Origin: Yamagishiella unicocca
Lineage: Eukaryota; Chlorophyta; Chlorophyceae; Chlamydomonadales; Volvocaceae
Direction: 5' to 3'
Assembly (NCBI GenBank): GCA_003116995.1
Contig: BDSL01000060.1
Location: 434,001-498,000 of the forward strand
Length of the DNA: 64,000 nucleotides
Part shown: positions 34,501 through 46,300 of the stretch, one piece after another
Layout: each line of letters opens with the position of its first letter
Position numbering within the stretch: the first letter of the stretch is position 1
Notes under the pieces: generated by a model
The model's database searches: none
Told to the model about the DNA's origin: nothing
Seen by the model: only the letters and a program-made list of their open reading frames with translations
Translations under genes and position numbers: made by a program

Positions 34501-35004
34501 AGGCCCTGTATGAAACAAGTGGTGCAACCGCCAATGTGAACTTTCTTCCCGGGGGGTGGCGTCTCGTCGGCTCGCTCTTTTGCGTCGGTTGGGACGGCGG
34601 GGTTTGTGGCTACTGGCGAGCACCAACGACGGAGTATGGGGCGTCAGTTCTCTCCACACCTGATAAGAGCAAGATGCTTGCAGGCGACACTGCAGAGCTG
34701 CCAGCTTCCAGCGTCGCGATGCAAGAGTCAAGAGCGGTCATCAGTTTCTGCAACATTCCAAAGAACATGATGAATCAAAACCCAATCGAAATCATTTTAA
34801 TTACCACTTCCAACCTACCTTGACATCCTCCTGCGGCACCAGGTCCTCATCTATCGACATTAGTGACGTGACAAGGGCTAGCATCATGTCTCTAAACGTC
34901 CCAGCATCAGATTTCGTTATCACAAGGATATTCGCGCGTGATAAAACTAAGTGCGCCGACATAGAGGCCACTGCCAACTGGTTCTGAGCCCCCTGAGCAG
35001 CCAT
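28526..35004 (-). CDS. U-box / SAM-like / SH3 / MIB-HERC2 / Cys-cluster protein, paralogue 1 (probable E3 ubiquitin ligase)
   Basis: Thirteen exons join in phase to 981 residues: 34819-35004, 34660-34747, 34210-34505, 33518-33881, 33021-33148, 32365-32602, 31925-32091, 31587-31718, 31138-31359, 30431-30695, 29716-30026, 29208-29372 and 28526-28909. Residues 1-250 form a helical N-terminal part (MSAHLVLSRAN, SLMSIDEDLVPQED). U-box about 268-344: LCPITQLLMRDPVS, YERTAIEAWL, DPQTRERLTSKVLIPNW, IDEWL. The U-box is an E2-binding fold, hence ligase. A SAM-like stretch follows at about 385-470 (MSDLREGAVEEAH, DHRRLVRALQ). Mind-bomb-type SH3 repeats lie at about 490-555 (DGPLCPGKYGIIVMDD, TWWYPRGAL) and 808-880 (DGPLKAGKVGVV, WWYDREAL). 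Three MIB/HERC2-like modules lie between them (MLVRRGYDW; VVRGMHWTWQQQDGGSG; KVVRGRDWKWGPQDEDGSVG). A Cys cluster at about 917-944 contains RCGSCDGRCGPDNGCPCHAC. The start is chosen by alignment with paralogue 2. Confidence 0.88.
28940..29038 (+). repeat. Diverged element A copy in U-box gene 1 intron 12
   Basis: Contains GAGAGGAAACCCGTAGGTCG, then GGAAAACCG, CAGGAAACATTTGG and TGCATGCTGGAGAACTTG. Order matches element A but the middle is altered. Confidence 0.5.
31354..31411 (-). other. tRNA-like fold across the 3' splice site of U-box gene 1 exon 9
   Basis: On minus, a 7-nt GGCTCCT can pair fully with AGGAGCC 50 nt downstream. Just inside it GCAGG-TTCGATC-CCTGC forms a perfect T-arm-like hairpin. 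The whole is only about 58 nt and lacks room for a normal D arm, so it is not a functional tRNA call. It could be a tRNA-derived remnant or chance. Paralogue 2 has a different sequence at the same exon start. Boundaries are approximate to about 15 nt. Confidence 0.25.
34082..34197. repeat. 22-bp minisatellite in U-box gene 1 intron 3
   Basis: About five copies of ACTGTCGTACGCCTCAACGC plus GC, starting from a diverged GCTGTCGTATGCC copy and ending a few bases from the exon 3 donor. Confidence 0.88.
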
Positions 35005-36336
35005 TTTGCAGAGCCGGACCAGACAAGCTACATTGGATTTAACTAAAGAATCAAGCAAGTCTTGGTTTGTAGGATTATGCGTCCATTTTTCACTTTGCCC
35101 GTCCGTACCGTACACAATAGGCGCTGATGAATTTAGGACTGGATGCTATGCCGCATAAACCTATCCATTTGACCATTCATATTGCTTAATTCCAATGAAT
35201 GGTATTGTTACCACAACGTGCGTCCACGATGTCGACACTCGCTATGCTTCTACTTTGCCACTTCAGTTTTTTACGTTCCTAGGATGGGTTCCGCAATGTC
35301 TCTTAGCCTAACAGCGTCGCCTTCTAGCATAGAATGCTTGGAACGCAATCGCCCGCCGGGTTTTGCAGTGACTTGCTGGGGGGCTACCTGTTGCACTGGT
35401 TGCACGAACGCCGTATGCTGCCGTATGCCGGCTCAATCACAATCCCTCAGCGCATTGCCCCCTTCTTGCATACTGTACACCAAGTCCGCATCCGCTGAGT
35501 ACATGCATCACCCGTCCGCCACGCAATGCCACCCACGAATACTCCGTCGGGCGCCCGTTCCACAAAAACCGCAACGCACCAACCGGGAACTACTTTTAAC
35601 ATCAAAACAGCTACGCTTACCTACGAAGGAACGGGAAGCTTGCACGTGCTACGTGTACTTCACGCCAGGCGGGGCAGAGTAAGGGTACAGCAAATACGAC
35701 ACGCCCATGGGGCTGCATACTCCCATTCATCTAATTTTTGTAAGGAGTGGTGGACACCTGCACGACTGCGCATCGAAACCATGCAACTACCTAGCACAAC
35801 ACAAGGGCCATCATGCCTCATTCGACAGGCCAAAGAAACGCCCTAGGGAGGCGGCGTTGTTCAGCAGGCGGCCAGGTTCAGCTGACACTTGTTCAGCTGG
35901 CGGTCAGGTCCAGCTGGCAATCGGGGAGACCACGAAAGGCCGGCGGCACACCGCACCGGTCGTTGCATACATGCACGGCAGTCCGAGCACAGTCATTATT
36001 GGACCACCGGTCGTTGCATAGCTTTGTACGGCAGTCCGAACACAGGCGTGACGAAGTTTTGCCATGGAGATATACTAATGTACAGCGAATGGAAGGCCCC
36101 TGACGGCTCAACCTTCATGAAACAGCCCGAGCACTATCGTACCCAATGGCAGGCCTTTCGGTCAACGTGGGGTCAACTGTATAACTCCGTTCCCCACTGT
36201 CACCGAGGCACTCATGCCGATGTTAACGCATGACGTAACATACAATTGTTAGTAGCTGCCATCATGCGAATACCCACATTGCGCTCCAACGAACCAGCAT
36301 GGGCATGGACGATGAAGGAACGGACAAACCCCGACA

Positions 36337-36410
36337 AACCTATAAACCCTGACAAAGGTCGACAAACCCTGACTAACTACGACAAACTCTGACAAACCCT
36401 GACAAACCAA
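36337..36410. repeat. Degenerate GACAAACCCT tandem array
   Basis: About seven copies of (C)GACAAACC(C/T)(T/C), some interrupted (for example ACTAACTACGACAAACTCTG). Confidence 0.75.
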
Positions 36411-36550
36411 GGGCGCCTACATCGTCAGTCGCTGAAGAGGCCGCAGCCGCAGCCCATGCGCAGCCTCCGTAAGTGGATGGCGATTTGGCGACAGCAGCTT
36501 ACTTGGAGAGGCGATCAACCATCATCGCCAGGTCAACTACGCCAGGTCAG

Positions 36551-37217
36551 CTACACCTGGCCGGCTACCGGGGTGCGCAGGTGGCGCGCGTAGTCGAGGT
36601 GGTAGATGATGGCGGCCGCTGCGCCCAACAGGGACGGCCAGAGCAGCTGGAGCAGCCGGGCCACGCGCGTTGGAACTGCAAGCCAGTGGGACCTGAACGC
36701 GGCGCGCATGGCGCGTTTATGGACAGGGCGGGGCGTGGTCAAGTGGTCGGGGTGAGTGGCAACGTGTGTGCGTGTCTCCGGCCGCAGTGTCCTACGAAGT
36801 CCTACTACATATGAACGATACAAACTTATCCACTTTGGCGTTCTCTATCGACGTCTCAATTTTGATAATAACTGTGACAGTGTTTAGTTAATTTATTAAG
36901 AAGCCCAATAGGTTTAACACACAACGAGGCGTGCGCGCCATGTGCCCAGAAGTTGAGACAGCCGGGGCCCAGCGCACGCACCTGGGGATGCGCTCAAGGG
37001 TGTGTATGTGCGTGCGGTACGACACCACCAGCGGTACGCGCAGCAGCTTGCCGTACAGCGCGGCGGCGACCGCCTCGGGGTCGGGAGCGGGCACGTGGAT
37101 GACGTCAGGTCCGCGTAGCAGCCTTTGGCGCAGCAGGTTGAGTGAGAGTCCTAGCGACAGCAGGCTCGGGGGCGAGTGGTGTGAGGGCGCGACCTTGAAG
37201 CCGGGGGCGATGACAAC
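36551..37217 (-). pseudogene. Fragment of a GT4 glycosyltransferase, SQD2-like
   Basis: The exon-like block 36982-37217 reads VVIAPGFKVAPS, LGLSLNLLRQ, RGPDVIHVPAPDPEAVAAAL, YGKLLRVPLVVSYRTHI and ERIPR. This matches the acceptor-domain part of SQD2-type sulfoquinovosyl/GT4 transferases (P-D-I/V-I-H, then P-x-V-x-S-Y-x-T-H). The block has a proper CAG acceptor and GTGCGT donor. A second block at about 36551-36680 (RVARLLQLLWPSLLGAAAAI) could follow it, but the splice would be out of phase. No N-terminal half and no C-terminal donor-binding half (E-x7-E region) were found on either side. I therefore call a remnant or a captured fragment. A real gene with unseen small exons is less likely. Confidence 0.5.
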
Positions 37218-40200
37218 CTGGCGGGCACGGTCGGATCCAGCAGTGGACCGCCGGGAATCGTCAGCAGTGGGCCGCCAGGAACCGTCAGGAGCCGTCAGCG
37301 ATTCTAGCGGGGTGCACATAGCAGGCGACGGCGACGTGGGCATATGAGGATTGGGCGCCATGTGCCACGTGCAACAACCCCAAAAGACATGCCACCACCG
37401 GTATCAGGCTCGCCGGCGAAGTTTGAATGTACGATGGCCGAAGGCGATTCCCGAAGCGTATAGCTGTGTGGTGGCGTCGCCTACCGTTACGTTTGCGTCG
37501 CCAAGCGAGCAGCAATTAGATTGGGCGCTCGGAATTAGTAATGATGTACAGCATTCCTAGGTAGTATTCGGAAAACGCTAGCCCTATCGTGATTACACCA
37601 TACACCGTTTGCAGCGTGTCCATTAGCGTGTATGCGAAATGGTGAAAGATTAAACGGGACCTGCGCCTACCTGCGCGCCACAGTAATCAGCGGGGACGTC
37701 AGGGTTTGATGTGGAGACCATGACGTCTTCTTCGGCATGGTGCGCATTGCAGATTTGGCCTTGAAACCTGCAACATATGTACCGAGGGATGGCTTTTGCT
37801 GTCTGCTGGCCACGACTGGGCAGGACTGGGAATAAGACGGGTTGCGCAGGCAGGCGCAGGGTTCTGTGTTCTGTGACTGAAGGCGCTACGCGCTCCCACC
37901 GGTGCTTCATGCTACGGATGTGGGAGGATGGACTGTGATCCACGGATAACGCCATCCTGTTCTGCTGCAGCTTGGACAGGCTGATACGACAGGTTGTCGG
38001 TGGTCTAACCTTACATCCGCGGCGTGCACTAGTACCGACGATATTGAAAGCGCGAGGCAAAGGGTAGAGGTCCATATTTGATTGCAGGATGACCAGATGC
38101 GTCCGACAAAGGTGGCAAAGCAGGAACGCGGTTTGCGCTTTACACTCCTTATTGTTCTGAGTCACCGTGAGGCCTAACGATTACGGTTAGGTGGTGAAGT
38201 GGACGTCCCAGAATTGCAGAATTCTAGTAGCATGTATTCCGTATGCGCATTTGGCTCTTATGCTTGTGCTGTTCCTGGACGCGAAAGCATATACGGTATC
38301 AAAGTGGAGCCCGGAGCACAAACGCGCAAACAGTCCTCGCGCCAACTGACGGCTTGGCGAAATAATAGTAAGCTAGAGCATACGTACGATGATATACGTA
38401 GCGGTTTGACCTCGCTAAGTGCAGTTGTCATTACGGCTGGTTTCAGTCGCCGTACGAGATCCGACAGCGGGGGCGCTGCCATAGTTTTTAACGTGGGCTC
38501 GCGGCTCGGAGAGTGGGCATAACACGTAATGCCACCGTGCTGCAGATTAGGAGTATCGAGAACAAATGGGCGTGTAGCATCGTACCGGTATCAGGGATCG
38601 CCGCTCTGCGATTTCGGATACCAAAACGTAGTTGCTGTATCATCAGTTGAGATTTCATACTATCATCTCCGCGGTCCATGCGCATTCTGGCTCATCTGTG
38701 CCTACAAGCTCGGCCTCGCGTAAGCGCGTGCGGCAACGCCGTACCGTCGTGTTGGATCCCGTCCAGATAACACCGCTCCTATTTACAAAGAGACCGGTAA
38801 CCTTCTTACTTCTGACCGCTGCTGGTACAAATCTGAGTATTATTGGCCGGCACCATAAGTAACTTGAAATAACCTCAAAGGGTCGGGGGTCAGATTCTTC
38901 TTACCCCCTCTTGCTTGTGTCATCTCTCCCCCCAGCATTGAAATGCTTGATAAGCGCCGCTTAGGACATGAAAAATAATCGGGTCTCCCGTGTACATCCA
39001 GCAACTCAACGCCGGCACACCATTGCTTCGTGCGCAATTAGGAAGGCACAGCCTGTCACAGCGGCCTGCTGGCTGGCCCTTTCCTTCTTATTCATGCCGC
39101 GGTATGATGATCCCAACCTGACCATAATTGTCAGCCCTTTCCCCATAGGACTATCAAAACACGGTATTAGTAATCACGCAAGAAGAAAAAAACGGATAAA
39201 AACGGTCAGGCCCATTTTCGTGGTTCCCTGTCGACTTGATGACGACGTTGTATCGAGCTAGAGCACAAATTGTACTCGGGCATCCTGACGAACCGACCTC
39301 GACAAACCAAATTCGTGAAATCCAGCGGAAGCTGTTAGTGGAATACAAGAGGTTGAGCGCACCTCCAAGCAAAGCCACACGGCTGACAAGTCCCTCGCAT
39401 GAAGGGCACTATGCCAGTATCCTTCCGGCAAGAGTAACGCTGCACTTAGCAGACACCGCCATATGACATCCTCCGTGGCATAGCCGTTACGCATGGGCAA
39501 TGTGGACTGCTGCAACCATCCGCCGCTCCGTCCCGCCTCACAAGTCCCCCCGTGAAAATACCGCGTGGCGCTTCTTCAGCAGCAGATGGCCGCCACCTCC
39601 ATCGCTAGCAGCAATCTACGACAAATATGCCGGTACGGCGGATCATGAAGACAATAGTGCCGATATCAAGGATGGCACTTCGTTGCGAGCAGCGATAAGG
39701 TCGTGGCAAGCCGTCAAGGCGGTGACGCTCCACCGCTGCGCTTGCTGGTGCTGCAAGCGCAATCATTGCAAGTCAGAAGAAACGATTTACTACTCGGCTC
39801 GTCCATCGATGCAACCGCGCTCCATAAATAAACACGCTCCAGGCCCTGCCTGGCTCAAACCCCAGATCGAAACCGCACCTACACAACATGGGCTGTCGCG
39901 TGGACCCTGAAGCCCGCCCTGTCTTAGGAGCGTCACACGACGAACTTACTTGCCGCCCAGCGTTGAGCCACTTACTCATGGCAATGTACAAACCTGGACG
40001 CACGCATAGCCATCTGTGTCTCCTTCACAGTCCCGATGGATGTACCTTCTTGCAGCGGCGCGGCTACAGCGTACAGCGCCTTCTGTGGCAAATACTACGC
40101 ACAGCAATCTGCCCACGCCTGTTACCTGTTGCCTTCCCGAATGTCCCCTCGGATGCCCCGCCCCTGATGACCTTCACCAAGCCATTCTTTTAACCATCTC

Positions 40201-40282
40201 ACGGGCTTCAACCCGAACCCTTCCATTTTCTGTTCCCCCTGTGGTTATACGTGTTTCCTCACTTCCCTACGTGACAACGCAC

Positions 40283-40287
40283 TTACA
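40283..40287 (-). terminator. Polyadenylation motif TGTAA for U-box gene 2
   Basis: TTACA on plus, so TGTAA on minus, 80 nt after the stop codon at 40367. Confidence 0.55.
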
Positions 40288-40366
40288 CCACAAGTCACAT
40301 GGAATCACGGAATCCGTGCGCCTCGCGCCGGACACACTCGATGACCTCTCTCTGGCGCCTGCTCCC

Positions 40367-43300
40367 TCACTGCCCTGTCCGGCTTACGCTTGCGAAGCCA
40401 GCCTGCATCCGCCGCAACTCCGCCTTCGCCGCCTCCAAGCCCATCGCGCTGCTGCTTCCCGCAGCGTCCTCCAGCCGACCCTCCGCCGTGAACCCCTGTC
40501 CGATCAGCTCCGCGCACGCGGGGCAGGGGCAGCCGTTGTCGGGCCCGCAGCGCCCATCGCACTTGCCGCACCTGCACTGCCCCAGCGCGATCCCGCAGTA
40601 GTAGACCGCGCTGCGAGGCTTGGCGGCGCCGCCGCCGGTGCCAATGCCCCCCCCCGGAAACGCCGCGCGGCCATCCCGGTTGAGCTTCATGGCCTTGCAT
40701 TTCTTCACCGCCAACGTGCTGGGGAGCGGTCGCAGCGCTGGCCTTTCGTACCACCACAGTTTTCTGGTTACCAACTCAAGGACCTGCGCGAGGGCGTTGT
40801 GCGAAGACGCCACGTCAGACGCCACGTCAGACGCCACATCACACGTCGAAACTCGAGGCTGCCGGTATGAACGATTTAGGGCAGCTGCACGAATACCGTA
40901 CTAGCAGGCTAGGGTACGCGCTCCGAAGGTCGGTAGCTGGAACGTTGGTGGCCCCTACGAAGAAAACATGGCCCGACTGGGTTCTCCCGCGACCCAGCCT
41001 ATCCAGGCGTTACACGTCGAGTCGATGTGCGCGAGGTCAACCGGGCGCTGATCCGTTGACACCCACCCGGTACTTCGTTCCCCGGACGCCAACGCTGGTG
41101 ACGACCCCCACTTCATCAGGGCTCAAGGGGCCCAACTCGGCATCGCCGACGCTCGTGTAATCCGATGACAGTACCACCGGGGTGCCCTCCAGGATCCAGC
41201 CGCTGGATCCAGCGCTCTCGTACGTTGCGACCTGCAACAGTGTGAAACACCCGCACGCAATGTTGACGCGCCTTGCCGTCACGACCATCCGAGTTGCTTA
41301 TGAACCCGGACCCCGTCACTCGGGGGAACAACCCTTGACAACACGTGAGCACCTGTCCCCCGTCAGTAGTGCAGCACACCGCTTGGCCCCGTTTCAGCGG
41401 AACGACGCCCTCAGCCTTACCCGCCGACAACCAATGCCAGGTGGGGATGCAATGCAATGCCTGCCCCTGCCGCTCATCACGCCTGCGCGCATCGGTACCC
41501 GTTTGTAACCCCCATAAGTACTCGGCCCTGCTCACCGCCTCACATACCTGCAGGGCGCAAAAAGTACCTGGACTTCGCACCCGGTGCCGTACTCTCGCCA
41601 ATATGTGGCGCCCCCGGTGCCGTACTCCCGCCAATATGTGGCGCCCCCGGTGCCGTACTCCCGCCAATATGTGGCACCCCCCGTGCCGTACTCCTGCCAA
41701 TATGTGGCACCCCCGTGGTGGTCCGCCCCGCACCTGCAGGTCGCACCAGTTCCCTGTCGGGCGGCCCACGCGGTGCCGCATCTTGGTGCCACTCTCCCAG
41801 TGCACCTCCCACAACATGCCATCTTGTACGACTCGCGTGGGCCGCACCAGCACGCCCACGCTGCCGTCCTCGTCCTGGGGGCCCCACTCCCAGTCCCGGC
41901 CGCGAACCACCTTGAGCCCCGCGTGCGCGTTGAAGATGGTGACGGGCTCCCCCGGCCGGGAGCAGTAGTTGAGGCCGAAGACTTCCGACGACGAGGCGTT
42001 GTAGCGCGTGCGCTTGTGCTTGGGCCACAGCGCGGCCACGAAGCCTGGTGGTCGGGATGGGGATGGTGATGGATGCGGCGCGCGTGTTCGGGCAGATCAG
42101 CAGCAGAATCAAATCCGCGTTAGATCTGGTCAAAGGTGGCGCTTCAGGAGGCCGACGAAAGATGGTGCAAACGATCCCTTCGTCGCCTCGGTCGTTTGTA
42201 GCCGAAGGATCAACTCTCACACGAGGCGATCGCAACACCCCGGCCACGGCGTTTTTTTCCTCGTACACGGATTTTCCTAGCAACCCTGGCCCGCTGGCAG
42301 CAGTATGATGAGTCAGCGCTATCATTTGGTGCACGACGTACGGCATCGGCCTCCCCCGGCCCCCGGTGAATATCGCGCAGGCAGCGGGCGCTTGATGACT
42401 CACCGGCCTCGGCATCTGCTAGCAAGGATCCAATCACGCCCCTGACGCCGTTTTCCGATGCCCAGTGCATGCCGCGCACCACGGCCGACCCAGGGGGCAC
42501 TGCGGCCTCATCCACCACGGGTGCCCCGCTCGACGCGTGCACCTGCAGGTGCTGCAGCTCGAACTTGCTATCCAAGCCCAGCCCGTAGAAGCCCTCGCCG
42601 CCGTTGGCCCAGAGGACTTCCGCCCTACCCTGTGATCTTCCCATCACCACTCCCACCTGCAACCAAAAAGCCACAGCGGGTAGCAAGGCGCGGACATGTC
42701 CATCTCAAGCCGGATTGTCACGAACCGTCCCCAGCCGGGCAGTATGGTTGAGGCGGCTCGGCCCGCTCCGTTCTACAAACCTTCCTATCTGTTACAAGTG
42801 TTGCTTAGCCGACGGCGCTAGATGATAATCAGCCGAAGCCCGCATGGCGCAACAACTCGCGCCGGATTGTCGCCTTTCATTGTTTTTATTTTCACACCCA
42901 CGCCTTCCCCCACATACACGGCTCTCACGCGCACTCACCTCGCCGTTTTGCCCGTTCGCGTCGGCGCTGTCCAGCCAGTCGTACCCGCGACGTACAAGCA
43001 TTCCGCGCTTGCACGTGGAGGGAATGACTGGCGCGCCCTTGCCCGCCTCCCAGGGGGGGAAATCAAGCCGCGCCTCCGCCGGCACCGCCCCCGCGGCGAC
43101 AGTCTGCAGCGCCGCCCGCGCATACCAACACGCTGCGAAGGGCTCCTGGAGCGAGCGCACCTGTTGAACGGACGAAGAGGCGGCAAGGCATTGCGGTTGA
43201 CGGCAACGTAATGGACCTCGGTGATTCGGTGATGGCTGCGTGTGTGTGTGTTTTATAGATGCTGCGCTGAGCCGCGAAGGAGACAAAGCGCGTGTGTATG

Positions 43301-46300
43301 TGTGTGCGACAGCGAGGAAACGTCGTTTCCTCGCTGCCGACATGCGACGGCGAACTCTTCGGCTCCATTCCGCCACGCCCGGGTCAGCAGCACCTCGACG
43401 TTCATTGTGGACATCATAAACAGGCATGAATGAAATGCCGTGATGCTGGTTACGTCCCTCTTCCGCCGTGTCGGCCTGGCGGTGCTGTGCCGTGGCCGGG
43501 CTCTCACTCACCCGGAGCGGTTTGTCGTTCGTACGATTGTCGATAATGACAATGCCGTACTTGCCGGGCGTTAGCGGTCCCAATTCCGCGTCAAGTCCCC
43601 TGGCGTACCTGGGTGCCACCGTCACATAGTCCATCAGCCGAGGCTGGGGGCGTTGCAAGGAAAATGGACGGATGGGGGGGGGGAAGTAACGAGCCAGGAC
43701 GGAAAATGCGCGACAGGCCCAGCAACAACAGGTTCGACCCAGACATCGCCGCGCCGCTCTCGATAACATCAGTGGCCACTTGGCAGGGGAGGGCTCGAAA
43801 CCGCCGTCAGCCGTGCTACCACAAATGAGAAACCTAACATCATTACATCAAAGTGTCGTACGAATGGCGCGCGAAAGGACGAGAGGAACCAAGTTTGCCT
43901 AGCGGCCAAGGTAGATGCGGCGCGCAACAACGAGAGGCTCAGTATGTTTGTGGTTGGCCGCATGAGCCTGGGCATCGCCATTGCAATTGAGGACCGCAGT
44001 ACAGCTGATTTCGACGCAAGGCGCGTTCCCAGCCCCCCAAGGTATGCAGGAGGCTACCCGCTCTCCAGTACCCCGCCTTACCCCGCCTGCTGCCCGGAAG
44101 TGCTGTCCAGCGCGGGCGTTGCCGTCCTGCGCCACGCCCTCAGCGCTGTCAGTGCGAAGGATGTGTCATTCGTCAGGCGAGTGAAGTGTGATAAGTCGTC
44201 AGGGCTCCAATAACTGATACAGCCCGTAAAGCCCATCATGCTTAAATTCCGTGTTATCGCTGAGGTTGGCGACCCAAGTGGGGTGCCGGTACGGCCTAAA
44301 CAAGCAAGCGGAACGGAGGCGCGCAGAAACGCATCTAGATGGGGCTCCGCTCCTGCTGTTGCAGTAAGGCATATGGGAACGTTGTAAACCAACATAACCG
44401 TAATGTTTGCGACTGTTTCTACACGCGCGGTTTCGTGACTGCTGTTTCGGTTTGTTTTGTCTTAGCCCGCGAACGCCCTGTAATCAATCTTCACTTCTAC
44501 ACTACGATTATCAGGTCTTAACCGATCATGAACAAACCGTTTAGGAGCACTACGGGCCGATGGCTGTGCACATGCATACGCAACTGAACAGGCGCGACAC
44601 AAATGGCACCACGTCGGTGATGAAACGCGCACACGCAGCACCCGAACTCGCGTGCAAGCACCGCACGTGCTCACAATTGTCTCATCCTCCGCAGAAGCAG
44701 CGGCCTATCAGAAAATGTACCACAGTGCCAAGCATGGGAACCCTCCCTTGAGCCCTGCAGTCCAACGCTCACCGTGGCGTCATCCCGCCGCTGCTGCACG
44801 GCCACGGCTGCTGGTGATGATGTTCCAGCTGCAGTTGCTGGTGACGACGATGTTGACGCTCCTGCTGCTCGCGCTGCTGCTGCTGCTGTCGTTGCTGGTG
44901 ACGACGATGTTGACGCTCCTGCTGCTCGCGCTGCTGCTGCTGTCGTTGCTGGTGACGACGATGTTGGCGCCCCTGCTGCTCGCGCTGCTGCTGCTGCTGT
45001 CGTTGCTGGTGACGACGATGTTGACGCTCCTGCTGCTCGCGCTGCTGCTGCTGTCGTTGCTGGTGACGACGATGTTGGCGCCCCTGCTGCTCGCGCTGCT
45101 GGTGATGATGATGATGGCGTTCCTGCCGCGGCTGCTGCTGACGATGACGAAGTTGCCGCTCCAGGGGAGGTCCTGGCCGCCGTGATCGCCTGCACCAGCC
45201 GCCGGTGGTCCTCCGGAGTGAGACTCAGCAGCGCAACGTGCGCCTCCTCCACGGCGCCTGCCCGCAGGTCCGACATGGACACCTCGCCTGACATCCGAGG
45301 TGGCGTATGTGCGCGTTGGATGCGCACGTCACATACGCATCGGTCAAAGGGAAAGGGCGTCGGGAAGTCGGAAGGGAGGAGGCCAACTTGAACCAAACTA
45401 TTTGACGCCAGGGCGCGTGCACTGCCGCTGGGGCCCACGACCCCTCAACCCCATTCTAGCCACGCTTCCATCTTCATGCCGTTTGAAGTACGTCCACGCC
45501 ACGAGGTCCGCAACGCCCTGCACCTCCCTGAACCATGTTGACTGATCCCAGGCGCAGTTACAGGTAGATAACCATGTAGGGCACGAACCCAACCCTTCTT
45601 GCCATCTAGATACACACCGACCTACCGATAACCTCGGTGAGCGCCCTCGTTATCGCGGGACTGATCCCCGCGTCCTTCATGAAGAGCTTGGCATCTGCGT
45701 CCATGTCCGCCACTTGATAGTAATGCTTCACATGCGCAAAAGTGCTGTACGCGGGGGATTCCACTGCTGCTGCCGCCGACGTCCCCGCCGCCGCCGACGT
45801 CCCCCCCACCGCCGTCGCTGCACCAGTGCTCGGACCGGGGCGATTCGGTTTCTTGCGTGCCTGCGTGGTGGGCGCGTGTACGGCAATCTTATCAGCCGAT
45901 CGGTAACTACATAACTTTGCACGCGTGCTCCCTAACCGGCAGCAACATGGTACCGTGGGCTTGCGGCGAGTGGGCTGGGCCGATGGCACCGTGGGATTGC
46001 GGCGGGTGGGCTGGGCCGGCTAGTCAACCGGCACTTGATCGGCGGGTGGCCTTCATGGCACGCACCACGGTCTCGTTGAACGCTGCCAGCTCGTCGTACT
46101 CGTCGTGCGTCATACCGGCCGCCGTCAGCCATTCGTCGATGACCGACTTGAGGTTCCAGTTGGGAGTCAACTTACAGTCGTTGAGGCGCTCGCCTGCCGG
46201 TGCCGGCGAGATGGGTGACAGATAGATCGTTCGTTAGGGGACACGGTAGGGTCAGGGGTGGGCGCGGCATATGTTCGCGGCGCAATTTTCGCTGTGGTGT

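Larger units (their letters stand above)
35005..40366. other. 5.4-kb gene-poor spacer between the two U-box paralogues
   Basis: It carries the glycosyltransferase fragment described separately, a degenerate GACAAACCCT array (36337-36410) and a duplicated motif around ACCGGTCGTTGCATA (35958 and 36003). A plus-strand frame at 38199-38522 (107 codons) has ordinary composition, but I recognise no domain and do not call it. Base composition is clearly less GC-rich than the flanking genes. Confidence 0.5.

Noticed and set aside
37650..38165. Minus-strand 171-codon frame next to the glycosyltransferase fragment
   Set aside because: Looked at as the missing N-terminal half of the transferase, but no Rossmann or GT4 motif is present.
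38199..38522. 107-codon plus-strand frame in the spacer between the U-box genes
   Set aside because: Protein-like composition but no domain, no splice context and no neighbour in phase; not enough to call a gene.
40016..40870. Plus-strand open frame (284 codons)
   Set aside because: Overlaps exon 13 of U-box gene 2 antisense, whose Cys cluster is conserved with paralogue 1.
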